A stretch of 64,000 bases of DNA from Taklimakanibacter sp049323275 (lineage in GTDB: Bacteria; Pseudomonadota; Alphaproteobacteria; Rhizobiales; Aestuariivirgaceae). The notes under the pieces were generated by a model that was given only the letters and a program-made list of their open reading frames with translations, did not search any database and was not told the DNA's origin. The stretch lies in contig JBMOOM010000029.1 of NCBI GenBank assembly GCA_049323275.1, forward strand, positions 62,001-126,000, written 5' to 3'. Shown piece by piece: positions 55,441 to 63,176 of the stretch (position 1 is the first letter of the stretch; each line of letters starts with the position of its first letter). Position numbers and translations under genes: made by a program.

Positions 55441-56865
55441 GTGAACAGCCATTCAACCTCTCCCTCCCAAAGCCGTCTGATGGCGATCCTCGCCCTGCTG
55501 TCGGGCGCGATGCTGATCGTGTCGCTCGATCAGTATATCGTCATCGTCGCTCTGCCCGATATCGGCCGCGATCTCGGTTATTCGCCGCAGAGCCTGCAGG
55601 CGGAGGTGAGCGCCTATGTGATCGCCTCCAGCGGCTTCCTGCTGCTCGGCGGCCGCGCTTCCGATCTCCTCGGCCGACGCCGCGTCCTGCTCGCGGGGCT
55701 CTTCCTCTATCTCAGCGCCTCGCTCGCCGGCGGTCTCGCGACCGGCGTCGCCACGCAGCTCGCCGCCCGCGCGGTGCAAGGGCTCGGCGGCGCGCTGGTC
55801 TTTCCGAGCACCCTCGCCTTGATCAATGTCCTCTTCCGCGAAGGGGCGGAGCGCAACCGGGCCCTGGGCGTCTGGGCCGGCGCCGGCGCCGCCGGTCTGG
55901 TCATCGGGGTGCTGGCGGGCGGCGCGCTCACCAGCGCCTTCGGCTGGCGGGCCGTCTTCCTGGTCAATGTGCCGCTCGCCGGCGCCGCGATGATCGCCGC
56001 TTTGCTGCTCATCGACCGCGATCCCCCGGCGGATCGCGCGCGGGCTTTCGATCTCCCCGGCGCAGCCACGGTCACCGGCGCCGTGACCTTGATCGTGCTC
56101 GCCCTGGTGCAGGGACCGGCCTTCGGATGGCTCTCTCTCCTCACCCTGGGCATCCTGCTCGCGGGCCTTCTGCTGGCCATGCTCTTCGTCCTGATCGAGG
56201 CGCGCAGCACCGATCCGCTGCTGCCCTTTCCCTTGCTGCGCAATCCCTGGCTGATGCTAGGCGTCGCCACCGCTTTCCTGTTCATGGCGACCTTCGGGGC
56301 GCTCCTCTACTTCCTGTCGATCTTCTTTCAGGACGTGCTGCATTACGATGCGCTCGCGACCGGCCTCGGCTTTCTGATCCCGACCGCCGTCGTCGTGCTG
56401 TCATCGACACTCGCCGGGCTGGCGGCGACGCGCTTCGGCCTGGCCCCGACCATGATCGCGGCGCTGGCGGTCGGCGCCATCGGCGCGCTCGCCATCGGCG
56501 TCGTCCTGGCGCCCGATGTCCCTTTTGCAGCGCTGGCGCCGGGCCTCGTCATCGTCAGCATCGGCGACGGCGTCATCTTCACCACCATGTTCATCGCGGC
56601 CGCGACCGGGGTGCCGGATGAAAAGCAAGGCGTGGCCTCAGGGATAGTCTCGACCGCTTCGGGCATAGGCGCGGCCCTCGGCCTCGCCGCCCTGGTCCTG
56701 ATCGCCAATCGGGATACGGCGGGCCTTGCCGGCGAGCCCCTGCGCCACGTTATGGCGGCGGGAATAAGCGACGCCACTTTCACGATCGCCGGCGGCGTGA
56801 TGCTGATGCTCGCCATCGTCCTTTCCTTTCACATAGGCCGACGAAAGGCGGCACGTCTTTCGTAA
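55441..56865 (+). CDS. MFS exporter, DHA2 (EmrB/QacA-like)
   Basis: This 474-residue transporter has about 14 hydrophobic segments. The N-terminus LLSGAMLIVSLDQYIVIVALPDIGRDLGYSPQSLQAEVSAYVIASSGFLLLGGRASDLLGRRRV and AARAVQGLGGALVFPSTLALINVLF are typical of DHA2 drug:H+ antiporters (cited only to show motif A and C). The start is a GTG with AGGAG eight bases upstream. It follows a LysR gene in the same direction. An inverted repeat (ACGAAAG-N9-CTTTCGT) at its 3' end may mark termination. Substrate unknown. Confidence 0.9.
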   Translation: MNSHSTSPSQSRLMAILALLSGAMLIVSLDQYIVIVALPDIGRDLGYSPQSLQAEVSAYVIASSGFLLLGGRASDLLGRRRVLLAGLFLYLSASLAGGLATGVATQLAARAVQGLGGALVFPSTLALINVLFREGAERNRALGVWAGAGAAGLVIGVLAGGALTSAFGWRAVFLVNVPLAGAAMIAALLLIDRDPPADRARAFDLPGAATVTGAVTLIVLALVQGPAFGWLSLLTLGILLAGLLLAMLFVLIEARSTDPLLPFPLLRNPWLMLGVATAFLFMATFGALLYFLSIFFQDVLHYDALATGLGFLIPTAVVVLSSTLAGLAATRFGLAPTMIAALAVGAIGALAIGVVLAPDVPFAALAPGLVIVSIGDGVIFTTMFIAAATGVPDEKQGVASGIVSTASGIGAALGLAALVLIANRDTAGLAGEPLRHVMAAGISDATFTIAGGVMLMLAIVLSFHIGRRKAARLS

Positions 56866-56879
56866 AGGCGAGGCCTGCT

Positions 56880-57134
56880 CTAAGGTCTGTCCGGGGAGGG
56901 CGGCGAGATGTCGTGGATCTCGCGGGCAAGGAGCCGCGCCCAGGGCGGCAGATGGAACACCGCCATCAGCGCATACATGAGGGTCATGCCGCTCATCGGT
57001 GAAGCGCCGGCGCCCGAGCAGAGAATGGCGGCAGGATCGCCACCGAGAAGACCCGTCGCCGCCGCCATCGCCGCAAAGGTCGGCGCGGCGGCGAGGCTCA
57101 AGCAACGGGTCACATCTTCGGCGGCGATCGTCAT
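56880..57134 (-). CDS. Small membrane protein of unknown function
   Basis: This 84-residue protein has two hydrophobic stretches (AAAPTFAAMAAATGLLGG and MSGMTLMYALMAVFHLPPW), so it probably spans the membrane twice. A strong GGGAGG site before the ATG and a 12-base gap after the DUF899 gene argue that it is a real, cotranscribed gene rather than a chance frame. I do not recognise a named family. Its location suggests a role linked to the DUF899 protein. Confidence 0.7.
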   Translation of the reverse strand: MTIAAEDVTRCLSLAAAPTFAAMAAATGLLGGDPAAILCSGAGASPMSGMTLMYALMAVFHLPPWARLLAREIHDISPPSPDRP

Positions 57135-57146
57135 TGTCGGCCTCCC

Positions 57147-57923
57147 TCAGGCAACGTTCTTCAGCGGCCCATATTCATCGCGGCGGCGGAACCAGAGGCC
57201 GGTCTCGTTGCGGCCCAGGGGCGCGCGGTCGAGCCACTGATACATGCCCCACAGGCCGTCGAGCCCGCGCGCATAAGTGGAATAGGTATGATAGATGTCG
57301 CCGTCGGCACGGATGAAGGCGCTGAGGCCCGGCCGGTCGCGGCCATAGGTGGCGGGATCGACGCCGGAGCTCGCCGCGAAGTCGACGACCGGCGAGGGCT
57401 CGGCGAGGCTGTCCATGGCGTGACCGCTGCGCTCGTAATTATACTCCACATTCCCCTGGCGCTGCTGCTCCTCGGTGAAGGCGACGTCGAAGTCGAAATT
57501 GAAGTCGGTGTCCTGCGCGGACGCCCAGGGGAAGCTCCAGCCCATCCGTCGCCTGTAGTCGAGAAGCTTCGGCAGTGGCGCGCGCGACACCGTCCACAGC
57601 ATCACGTCATGATTGGCGAGATGCGCGAAGAAGCCGTTATAGGCGTCGGCGATCGACGAGCAGGACACGCAGCCGGCCTTGTAATCGGGACCGAACATGA
57701 AGTGATAGACGAGAAGCTGCGAGCGGCCCTGGAAGAGATCGGCGAGCGTCGCTGCGCCCTGCTCCGTCTCGAAGCGATAGGCCTTGTCGAGCTTGACCCA
57801 GGGCAGATCCTGGCGCATCCGCGCCAGCTCGTCGCTGCGCCGCGTGAGCTCCTTCTCCGCCTTGAGCAAGGCGACGCGGTGGGCGAGCCATTCCTTACGT
57901 GATGCTGTCTTGTGGGTGGGCAT
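57147..57923 (-). CDS. DUF899 family thioredoxin-like protein
   Basis: This 258-residue protein belongs to DUF899, relatives of the thioredoxin/AhpC fold. Family marks are the N-terminal SRKEWLAHRVALLKAEKELTRRSDELARMRQDLPWVKLDKAY (seen as an N-terminal helical hairpin), LLVYHFMFGPDYKAGCVSCS with Cys85 and Cys88 as a CxxC redox-type motif, and the C-terminal VYHTYSTYARGLD-like IYHTYSTYARGLDGLWGMYQWLD. Its function is unknown. AAGGAGAGAAACC precedes ATG 57923. A 30-bp element repeated elsewhere in the locus begins 51 bases upstream. Confidence 0.9.
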   Translation of the reverse strand: MPTHKTASRKEWLAHRVALLKAEKELTRRSDELARMRQDLPWVKLDKAYRFETEQGAATLADLFQGRSQLLVYHFMFGPDYKAGCVSCSSIADAYNGFFAHLANHDVMLWTVSRAPLPKLLDYRRRMGWSFPWASAQDTDFNFDFDVAFTEEQQRQGNVEYNYERSGHAMDSLAEPSPVVDFAASSGVDPATYGRDRPGLSAFIRADGDIYHTYSTYARGLDGLWGMYQWLDRAPLGRNETGLWFRRRDEYGPLKNVA

Positions 57924-57973
57924 GGTTTCTCTCCTTTCAGGTGATGTAACGACTCTATGGATGGAACCGCCGA

Positions 57974-58003
57974 GGGTGGGAGTGACAAAGCTGGCGGGAT
58001 TTC
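57974..58003. repeat. 30-bp repeated element, copy 1 (upstream of DUF899 gene)
   Basis: The element reads GGGTGGGAGTGACAA, three variable bases, then TGGCGGGATTTC. It matches copy 2 at 59370 in 27 of 30 positions by eye. It lies 51 bases before the DUF899 start, in the gap after the secreted-protein gene. On the minus strand it presents TTGTCAC-like and GGGATTT-complement blocks that could be a promoter or activator site. Confidence 0.75.
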
Positions 58004-58012
58004 GATCGATCG

Positions 58013-58750
58013 CTAATGCTCCATGTGAGCGAGGCAGAGCAGGTCGCGATAGGCGCAGAGATCGGCGAGGAGCTGCTTGTGCTCGGCGAGGATCTTCGCC
58101 TTCTCGGCGGCGCCGATCATCTGGATCATGTAGCTGTGCTCGGGATTGCCCTGTTTGTCGACGAAGGGATAGAGCAGACTGTCGAAGTCGGTGAAGTCCG
58201 GCGCGGCGCCGATCTCGGCATTGGTGAGATAGGGCGCGTAGAACATCAGATGCGGCATCGCCATGGTGCGCACCTTGAGATCGGGCGGGCCCAGAGTGCG
58301 CATGATCGGCGCGATCATGTAGGAGAGGCCGGGCTTTGCCGGCACCGGATAGGTCTTGTCGTGGAAGCGCTTCTCGACCGTGGCCTTGAGCTCGGCGGGT
58401 CCCATTCCTCCGGCCCGCATCGCCGCCGTATCCATGATGTATTTGAGATAGGTCCTGGTGCCTTCGGCGTCGTAGCAGAGCGGCACGTAGATATCGTCGC
58501 GAAAATCGGCGAGCTCCCATTGGGTGCGCTCGACGATGCAGGTGATGCCGTTGCCGCCTTGCCGCGCGAGCTTGTAACCCTTCTTGGGGTCGAGCAGATG
58601 GACGGTCGCCTTGTCGCGCAGATGCGGCGGCGCGGCGCTGAGCGCGAGCTCGATTTCGAGCTTCGGCGGCATCGGTTCGAGGGTCGGCTCGGCGGCTTGC
58701 ACGGATGAGGCGAAGGCGAGCATGACTGCAGCGATGATGGTCGATTTCAC
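58013..58750 (-). CDS. Secreted protein of unknown function
   Basis: This roughly 245-residue protein starts with a clear signal peptide (KSTIIAAVMLAFASSVQA, cut before AEPT). The mature part has no family I recognise: it contains PPHLRDKATVHLLDPKKGY, ITCIVERTQWELADFRDDIYVPLCYDAEG, and two cysteines in that stretch that could pair. I chose GTG 58750 because GGAG lies six bases before it; ATG 58762 is four codons earlier with no site. It follows the SRPBCC gene by 28 bases and so belongs to that operon. Confidence 0.8.
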   Translation of the reverse strand: MKSTIIAAVMLAFASSVQAAEPTLEPMPPKLEIELALSAAPPHLRDKATVHLLDPKKGYKLARQGGNGITCIVERTQWELADFRDDIYVPLCYDAEGTRTYLKYIMDTAAMRAGGMGPAELKATVEKRFHDKTYPVPAKPGLSYMIAPIMRTLGPPDLKVRTMAMPHLMFYAPYLTNAEIGAAPDFTDFDSLLYPFVDKQGNPEHSYMIQMIGAAEKAKILAEHKQLLADLCAYRDLLCLAHMEH

Positions 58751-58778
58751 GAGTGTCTCCATTCTTATGAGGATGAGA

Positions 58779-59312
58779 TTATTTTGCGAGGCGGCGGGCA
58801 TACTCGCCCTGCAGGCGCAACCAGCCGGTCCAGAAGGGCTCGGGCTCCAGGCCCCGGGCGCGGGTGACGAGGATGTCGAGATGCATGTGCCAGCCGGCGG
58901 CGACGGCAAGCAATGTCGCGCGGTCGGCGAGGCCGCGATGGATGACGCGCAGGAGCACGCGCCGGCCATGCGGCTCGGCGGCGAAGGTCACGTCGCCGGT
59001 ATCATCCCAGGTGAAGGACAGCAGGTACGGCGCCACGACCTCGGTGATGCGGCTCGTGAGGCGATATTCCGCCTCGAAGCCTTCCGGGCGCCGGCCCGGC
59101 GGGTCGCTCAGATCGTCATTGCGCCAGACGAATTCGAAGGGAGCGCCCGGCACCAGCTCCATCTCGCCCGCCGCCAGCCAGTGCTTGCGCAGGCTGCTCT
59201 CGGTGAGCGCCGCCCAGACCAGATCGACCGGTCCCGGCAGGAGACGCTCGATGGTGAAGGTGGCGGGATCGGTCAGCACGCCATAGGCGTCCAAAGCTGC
59301 GATGTGGTTCAT
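58779..59312 (-). CDS. SRPBCC (AHSA1-like) domain protein
   Basis: This 177-residue soluble protein has the START/Bet v1-like fold of the AHSA1 group: TIERLLPGPVDLVWAALTESSLRKHWLAAGEMELVPGAPFEFVWRNDD at the front (cited for the conserved VW..LT....W), and a C-terminal GWHMHLDILVTRARG. These proteins bind hydrophobic ligands, but individual functions are usually unknown. It diverges from a DNA-binding regulator, with copy 2 of the 30-bp repeat in the gap, and leads an operon with the secreted unknown protein. Confidence 0.88.
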   Translation of the reverse strand: MNHIAALDAYGVLTDPATFTIERLLPGPVDLVWAALTESSLRKHWLAAGEMELVPGAPFEFVWRNDDLSDPPGRRPEGFEAEYRLTSRITEVVAPYLLSFTWDDTGDVTFAAEPHGRRVLLRVIHRGLADRATLLAVAAGWHMHLDILVTRARGLEPEPFWTGWLRLQGEYARRLAK

Positions 59313-59369
59313 GAGCGGGTCTCCTTCTCCTGAAGTGGTTGTCAGTGAGGATAGTGACGGCTATCGAAG

Positions 59370-59399
59370 GGGTGGGAGTGACAAGTGTGGCGGGATTTC
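59370..59399. repeat. 30-bp repeated element, copy 2 (SRPBCC/regulator gap)
   Basis: GGGTGGGAGTGACAA, three bases differing from copy 1, then TGGCGGGATTTC. It lies 58 bases before the SRPBCC start on the minus strand and ends one base before the ATG of the divergent regulator. Same orientation and nearly the same distance to the minus-strand gene as copy 1. Confidence 0.75.
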
Positions 59400-59400
59400 C

Positions 59401-60621
59401 ATGGACTCACTGATCACGGCCGCGGCGCGCGCCCTGGCGGGCGGTGATCCGCTCGGCGCCCTGAAGCGGGTGGCGCTGCGCGAGGATCCGCCGGCGCTCG
59501 CCTTGCGCGGCATCGCCATGGCGCAGCTCGGCGATCTCGACCGTGCTAAATTTCTGTTGCGCCGGGCGGCACGCGCGTTCGGCCCAAGGGAAGCGGTGGC
59601 GAGGGCGCGCTGCGTCGTCGCCGAAGCCGAAGTGGCGCTCGCGGCGCGCGACCTGGGCGCGCCTGACAAATCGCTCGACCAGGCGCGCGCCGTGCTCGAG
59701 GACCATGGCGACCGCGCCAATGCGGCGCATGCGCATTACCTGTCGGTACGCCGGCTGCTGCTCATTGGCAGGCTCGATGAAGCGGAGGCACAGCTCAAGC
59801 ATCTCGACCCCTCACCACTGCCGCCGCCCCTGCGCACCGCGCATGAGCTGGTGAGCGCCGGCATCGCCATGCGCCGCATCGACACGAAGACGGCGCGCGC
59901 GGCCCTGGCGCGGGCACAGCAGGCGGCGCGCCAGGCGCGCATCCCGGCGCTCATCGCCGAAGTCGAGAGCGCCGCCCTGCTCCTCGACGCGCCGGCGGCA
60001 CGGCTCATCGCGAAAGGCACGGAGCGCCCGTTTCTTCTCGATGAGGTCGAGACGCTCTTCGCGTCGAAGGCGCTCATCATCGATGCCTGCCGTCATGTGG
60101 TGCGAAGCCGCAGGACCATCGTGTCGCTGGCGACGCGTCCGGTTCTCTTCGCGCTCGCCCGCGTGCTCGCCGAAGCCTGGCCCAGGGATGTGCCGCGCGA
60201 TGTGCTGCTGGCGCGCGCCTTCGGTGCGAGACATGTCGATGAGTCGCATCGCGCGCGCCTGCGCGTCGAGATCGGGCGCCTGCGCCAGATGCTGGGCAAG
60301 CTGGCGCGCCTCAGCGCCACCGAGCGCGGCTTCGCGCTCGAGCCGCCGATGGGCCAGGAGGTCGTGGTGCTGGCGCGTCCCGTCGAGGAGAAACACGCCG
60401 CGGTGCTGGCGTTCCTCGCCGACGGCGAATCATGGTCGAGTTCGGCGCTGGCGCTGGCGCTCGGCGCCAGCCAGCGCAGCGTGCAGCGGGCGCTCGAGGA
60501 CCTGGCCGCGGCGAAGAAGGTTCAGTTCTACGGGCGCGGCCGGGCGCGGCGCTGGATGACGCCGCCGGTGCCCGGTTTCACGACGACATTGTTACTCCCG
60601 GCGCCGCTGCCGAACGATTAG
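59401..60621 (+). CDS. Transcription regulator: TPR-like N-domain plus two winged helices
   Basis: This 406-residue protein appears to have three parts. Residues about 1-210 are all-helical and TPR-like (repeating ALAxxGxxxxA patterns such as YLSVRRLLLIGRLDEAEAQLKHLDP). Around 255-325 there is an OmpR/SARP-type winged helix (WPRDVPRDVLLARAFGARHVDESHRARLRVEIGRLRQML). Around 335-395 a second winged helix follows (SSSALALALGASQRSVQRALEDLAAAKKVQFYGRGRARRW). It diverges from the SRPBCC operon and is followed 28 bases later by two propeller genes, so it likely controls the whole locus. The exact family is not recognised. Confidence 0.75.
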   Translation: MDSLITAAARALAGGDPLGALKRVALREDPPALALRGIAMAQLGDLDRAKFLLRRAARAFGPREAVARARCVVAEAEVALAARDLGAPDKSLDQARAVLEDHGDRANAAHAHYLSVRRLLLIGRLDEAEAQLKHLDPSPLPPPLRTAHELVSAGIAMRRIDTKTARAALARAQQAARQARIPALIAEVESAALLLDAPAARLIAKGTERPFLLDEVETLFASKALIIDACRHVVRSRRTIVSLATRPVLFALARVLAEAWPRDVPRDVLLARAFGARHVDESHRARLRVEIGRLRQMLGKLARLSATERGFALEPPMGQEVVVLARPVEEKHAAVLAFLADGESWSSSALALALGASQRSVQRALEDLAAAKKVQFYGRGRARRWMTPPVPGFTTTLLLPAPLPND

Positions 60622-60649
60622 ATGTCGACCACACGAAAGGACAGGCATC

Positions 60650-61282
60650 ATGAAGAGATCGCAGGCCGAGATCATCCGGGAATACGGACCTTTTCCGGGC
60701 GTCGCCCAAGTGGGCGGCGTCACTTACGACGGCGAGAATCTGTGGCTCGCCGCCGGCGCGACCTTGACCGCGCTCGACGTCCAGAGCGGTGAGACGGTGC
60801 GCGCGCTCGATGTCGCGGCCCAGGCCGGCACCGCCTTCGACGGCGAGCATCTGTGGCAGATCGCCGATGCCCGCATCCAGAAGGTCGATCCCAAGACGGG
60901 CCATGTGCTCGCGACCATTCCGGCGCCTGGCGGCGGCGGCGATTCAGGCCTCGCCTGGGGCGAAGGCACCTTGTGGGTCGGGCAATATCGCGACCGCAAG
61001 ATCCACCAGGTCGATCCGGCGACCGGCAAGGTGCTGCGCACCATCGAGTCGAAGCGTTTCGTCACCGGCGTCACCTGGGCCGATGGAGAGCTGTGGCACG
61101 GCACCTGGCAGGGCGAGGAAAGCGACATCCGCCGCATCGACCCCAAGACCGGCGAGGTGCTGCAGCAGATCGACATGCCGGCCGGCACCGCCGTGTCGGG
61201 TCTCGAATGGGACGGCAAGGACCGCTTCTATTGCGGCGGCGGCAATAGCGGCAAGGTGCGCGCCGTGCGCCGGCCGAAGTGA
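60650..61282 (+). CDS. Vgb/SMP-30-like beta-propeller protein, paralogue 1
   Basis: This 210-residue protein is built from repeated four-strand blades with YDGENLWLAAG, FDGEHLWQIAD, WGEGTLWVGQYRDRKIHQVDP, WADGELWHGTW and LEWDGKDRFYCGGGN, the pattern of Vgb-, SMP-30- or glutamine-cyclotransferase-like propellers. It is shorter than a full seven-blade propeller, so it may dimerise or be a five-blade form. No signal peptide is present. GAAAGGACAGGCATC precedes the ATG. It is one of two tandem copies downstream of the regulator gene. Function unknown. Confidence 0.82.
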   Translation: MKRSQAEIIREYGPFPGVAQVGGVTYDGENLWLAAGATLTALDVQSGETVRALDVAAQAGTAFDGEHLWQIADARIQKVDPKTGHVLATIPAPGGGGDSGLAWGEGTLWVGQYRDRKIHQVDPATGKVLRTIESKRFVTGVTWADGELWHGTWQGEESDIRRIDPKTGEVLQQIDMPAGTAVSGLEWDGKDRFYCGGGNSGKVRAVRRPK

Positions 61283-61297
61283 AGGAGGACAGACATC

Positions 61298-61930
61298 ATG
61301 AAAAGATCGCAAGCCGAAATCATTCGCGAATATGGTCCCTTCCCGGGCGTCGATCAGGTGCATGGGCTCACCTATGACGGAACATCCGTGTGGTTCGCCG
61401 CCGGCGAGACGCTGAACGCGCTCGACACCCAGAGCGGCGACACGGTGCGCTCATTCGACATCCAGGCGCATGCCGGCACCGCCTTCGACGGCGAGCATCT
61501 GTGGCAGATCGCGGAGGAGCTCATCCAGAAGGTCGATCCCAAAACCGGCCGCGTGCTGTCGACCATTCCGGCGCCCGGCGGCGGCGGCGATTCAGGCCTC
61601 GCCTGGGGCGAAGGCACGCTGTGGGTCGGGCAATATCGCGACCAGAAGATCCACCAGATCGATCCGGCGACGGGCAGGATCCTGCGCACCATCGAGTCGA
61701 AGCGTTTCGTCACCGGCGTCACCTGGGCCGATGGCGAGCTGTGGCACGGCACCTGGCAGGGCGAGGAAAGCGACATCCGCCGCATCGATCCCAAGACCGG
61801 CGAGGTGCTGCAGCAGATCGACATGCCGGCCGGGACCGGGGTGTCGGGCCTCGAATGGGATGGCAAGGACCGCTTCTATTGCGGCGGCGGCGACAGCGGC
61901 AAGGTCAGGGCGGTGCGCAAGCCGAAGTGA
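61298..61930 (+). CDS. Vgb/SMP-30-like beta-propeller protein, paralogue 2
   Basis: This 210-residue protein is the tandem duplicate of the preceding gene, with the same length and roughly 86% identity by eye. Most differences fall in the first 85 residues (for example VWFAAGETLNALDTQSGD), while the C-terminal 120 are almost unchanged. AAGGAGGACAGACATC precedes the ATG, 15 bases after the first copy. The pattern suggests recent duplication with divergence or conversion limited to one half. A long perfect hairpin follows its stop codon. Confidence 0.82.
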   Translation: MKRSQAEIIREYGPFPGVDQVHGLTYDGTSVWFAAGETLNALDTQSGDTVRSFDIQAHAGTAFDGEHLWQIAEELIQKVDPKTGRVLSTIPAPGGGGDSGLAWGEGTLWVGQYRDQKIHQIDPATGRILRTIESKRFVTGVTWADGELWHGTWQGEESDIRRIDPKTGEVLQQIDMPAGTGVSGLEWDGKDRFYCGGGDSGKVRAVRKPK

Positions 61931-61932
61931 GT

Positions 61933-61976
61933 TCCGCTGTTCTTCCGCTGTAAATCAACAGCGGAAGAACAGCGGA
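61933..61976. terminator. Perfect 19-bp stem-loop after the propeller genes
   Basis: TCCGCTGTTCTTCCGCTGT and its exact reverse complement (61958-61976) flank a 6-base loop. Each arm is itself a direct repeat of a TTCCGCTGT unit, and further CAGCGGA copies follow to about 61987. It starts 2 bases after the stop of paralogue 2, so it probably ends that transcript, though there is no T-run. Confidence 0.6.
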
Positions 61977-62121
61977 TATCAGCGGATCTACAGCCATCTA
62001 CAGCACCCTGGAAAAGCAGCGGAACCGGGACCATCCCGGTTCCACCGATTTCATGGGTCCGATCCGTCCGCGATTGCAAGACTTCAGCAGGAATCGCCGT
62101 CACGGTCCACTTTCTTGCGGC

Positions 62122-62166
62122 GCATGATCTTTCCGGAAAACCGCTGCGCGCTTTTCCGGATTATGC
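62122..62166. repeat. Palindromic intergenic repeat, GCATGATC...TTTTCCGGA type
   Basis: GCATGATC-TTTCCGGAAAA, a GC-rich centre, then TTTTCCGGATTATGC form an imperfect palindrome, a form I recall as widespread in rhizobial intergenic DNA. It sits 8 bases beyond the msrA stop codon. Confidence 0.6.
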
Positions 62167-62173
62167 TCTTGAC

Positions 62174-62683
62174 CTATTCCGCGGCCTCGCGGCGCGGCAG
62201 CACCCAGTTGGGGCGCGGGAAGTGGCAGGTATAGCCGTTGGGATATTTGATCAGATAGTCCTGATGCTCGGGCTCGGCCTGCCAGAAGTCGCCCGCCGGC
62301 TCGACCTCGGTGACGACCTTGCCGGGCCACAGGCCCGAGGCCTCGACATCGGCGATGGTGTCCTTGGCGACACGCTTCTGCTCATCGCTCAGATAATAGA
62401 TCGCCGAACGATAGGCCAGACCGCGGTCGTTGCCCTGCCGGTTCAACGTCGTCGGGTCGTGGATCTGGAAGAAATATTCCAGGATGCGCCGATAGCTGAT
62501 CTTCTGCGGATCGAAGACGATCTCGATGCCCTCGGCATGGGTGCCGTGATTGCGATAGGTGGCGTTCTTCACATCGCCACCGGTATAGCCCACGCGCGTC
62601 GAGACGACGCCGGGCAGCCGGCGGATCAGATCCTGCATGCCCCAGAAGCAGCCGCCGGCCAGAATGGCTTTCTCGGTCATCAT
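62174..62683 (-). CDS. msrA: Peptide methionine (S)-S-oxide reductase MsrA
   Basis: This roughly 169-residue enzyme repairs methionine-S-sulfoxide in proteins. The active site GGCFWG (Cys12) follows the short N-terminus, and VGYTGG, YRNHGTHAEGIEIVFDP, FFQIHDPTTLNRQGNDRGLAYRSAIYY confirm the family. Two adjacent ATGs (62683 and 62680) overlap the msrB stop; the GGAGG site is better spaced for the second. It is cotranscribed after msrB. No signal peptide, so it works in the cytoplasm. Confidence 0.95.
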   Translation of the reverse strand: MMTEKAILAGGCFWGMQDLIRRLPGVVSTRVGYTGGDVKNATYRNHGTHAEGIEIVFDPQKISYRRILEYFFQIHDPTTLNRQGNDRGLAYRSAIYYLSDEQKRVAKDTIADVEASGLWPGKVVTEVEPAGDFWQAEPEHQDYLIKYPNGYTCHFPRPNWVLPRREAAE

Positions 62684-63123
62684 ATGTCCTCCACCTGGTT
62701 CAGGTACTCGCCATAACCTTGGGCTTCCATCTCGTCGCGCGGGATGAAGCGCAAGGACGCGGAATTGATGCAATAGCGCAAGCCGCCCTTGTCGCGCGGG
62801 CCGTCCGGGAACACATGGCCCAGATGGCTGTCGCCATGGGCCGAGCGCACCTCGGTGCGGATCATGCCATGCGAGACGTCGCGCAGCTCGTTGACATTCG
62901 CCGAGACGATCGGCTTCGTGAAGCTCGGCCAGCCGCAGCCCGACTCGAACTTGTCGGAGGAGGCGAAGAGCGGCTCGCCGGAGACGATGTCGACATAGAT
63001 CCCGGCTTCCTTGTTGTCATTGTATTCGCCGGTGAAGGGACGCTCGGTGGCGTTTTCCTGGGTGACCTTGTACTGGATGGGGGTGAGCTTTGCGACGGCT
63101 TCCGCTGTCTTACGGTAGCTCAT
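62680..63123 (-). CDS. msrB: Peptide methionine (R)-S-oxide reductase MsrB
   Basis: This 147-residue enzyme reduces methionine-R-sulfoxide and so complements MsrA. Family marks are FASSDKFESGCGWPSFTKPI, RSAHGDSHLGHVFPDGP, and the catalytic Cys118 in LRYCINSASLRFIP. The two CxxC pairs that bind zinc in many MsrB proteins are absent (GEPLFASSDKF has none), so this is the zinc-free form. Its stop overlaps the msrA start. A GC-rich hairpin lies 27 bases upstream. Confidence 0.95.
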   Translation of the reverse strand: MSYRKTAEAVAKLTPIQYKVTQENATERPFTGEYNDNKEAGIYVDIVSGEPLFASSDKFESGCGWPSFTKPIVSANVNELRDVSHGMIRTEVRSAHGDSHLGHVFPDGPRDKGGLRYCINSASLRFIPRDEMEAQGYGEYLNQVEDI

Positions 63124-63149
63124 GCTGTCTTACTCCATTCTTGCGATTT

Positions 63150-63176
63150 GCCGCCCCAATATGGCGTCGGGGCGGC
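63150..63176. other. GC-rich inverted repeat in the msrB leader
   Basis: GCCGCCCC and GGGGCGGC form a perfect 8-bp stem with an 11-base loop, ending 27 bases before the msrB start. It could be a leader hairpin or an operator; nothing in the sequence decides between them. The rest of the 206-base gap to 63329 holds no visible gene. Confidence 0.4.

Noticed and set aside
54389..55456. Upstream extension of the hemerythrin frame to 55456
   Set aside because: It runs antisense through the whole LysR gene; ATG 54388 has a good ribosome site and family-like length.
57974..59399. Firm call of the 30-bp repeats as ECF sigma promoters
   Set aside because: Only a partial TGTCAC and C(A/G)TC resemblance, and no ECF sigma gene in the window; kept as a repeat of unknown role.
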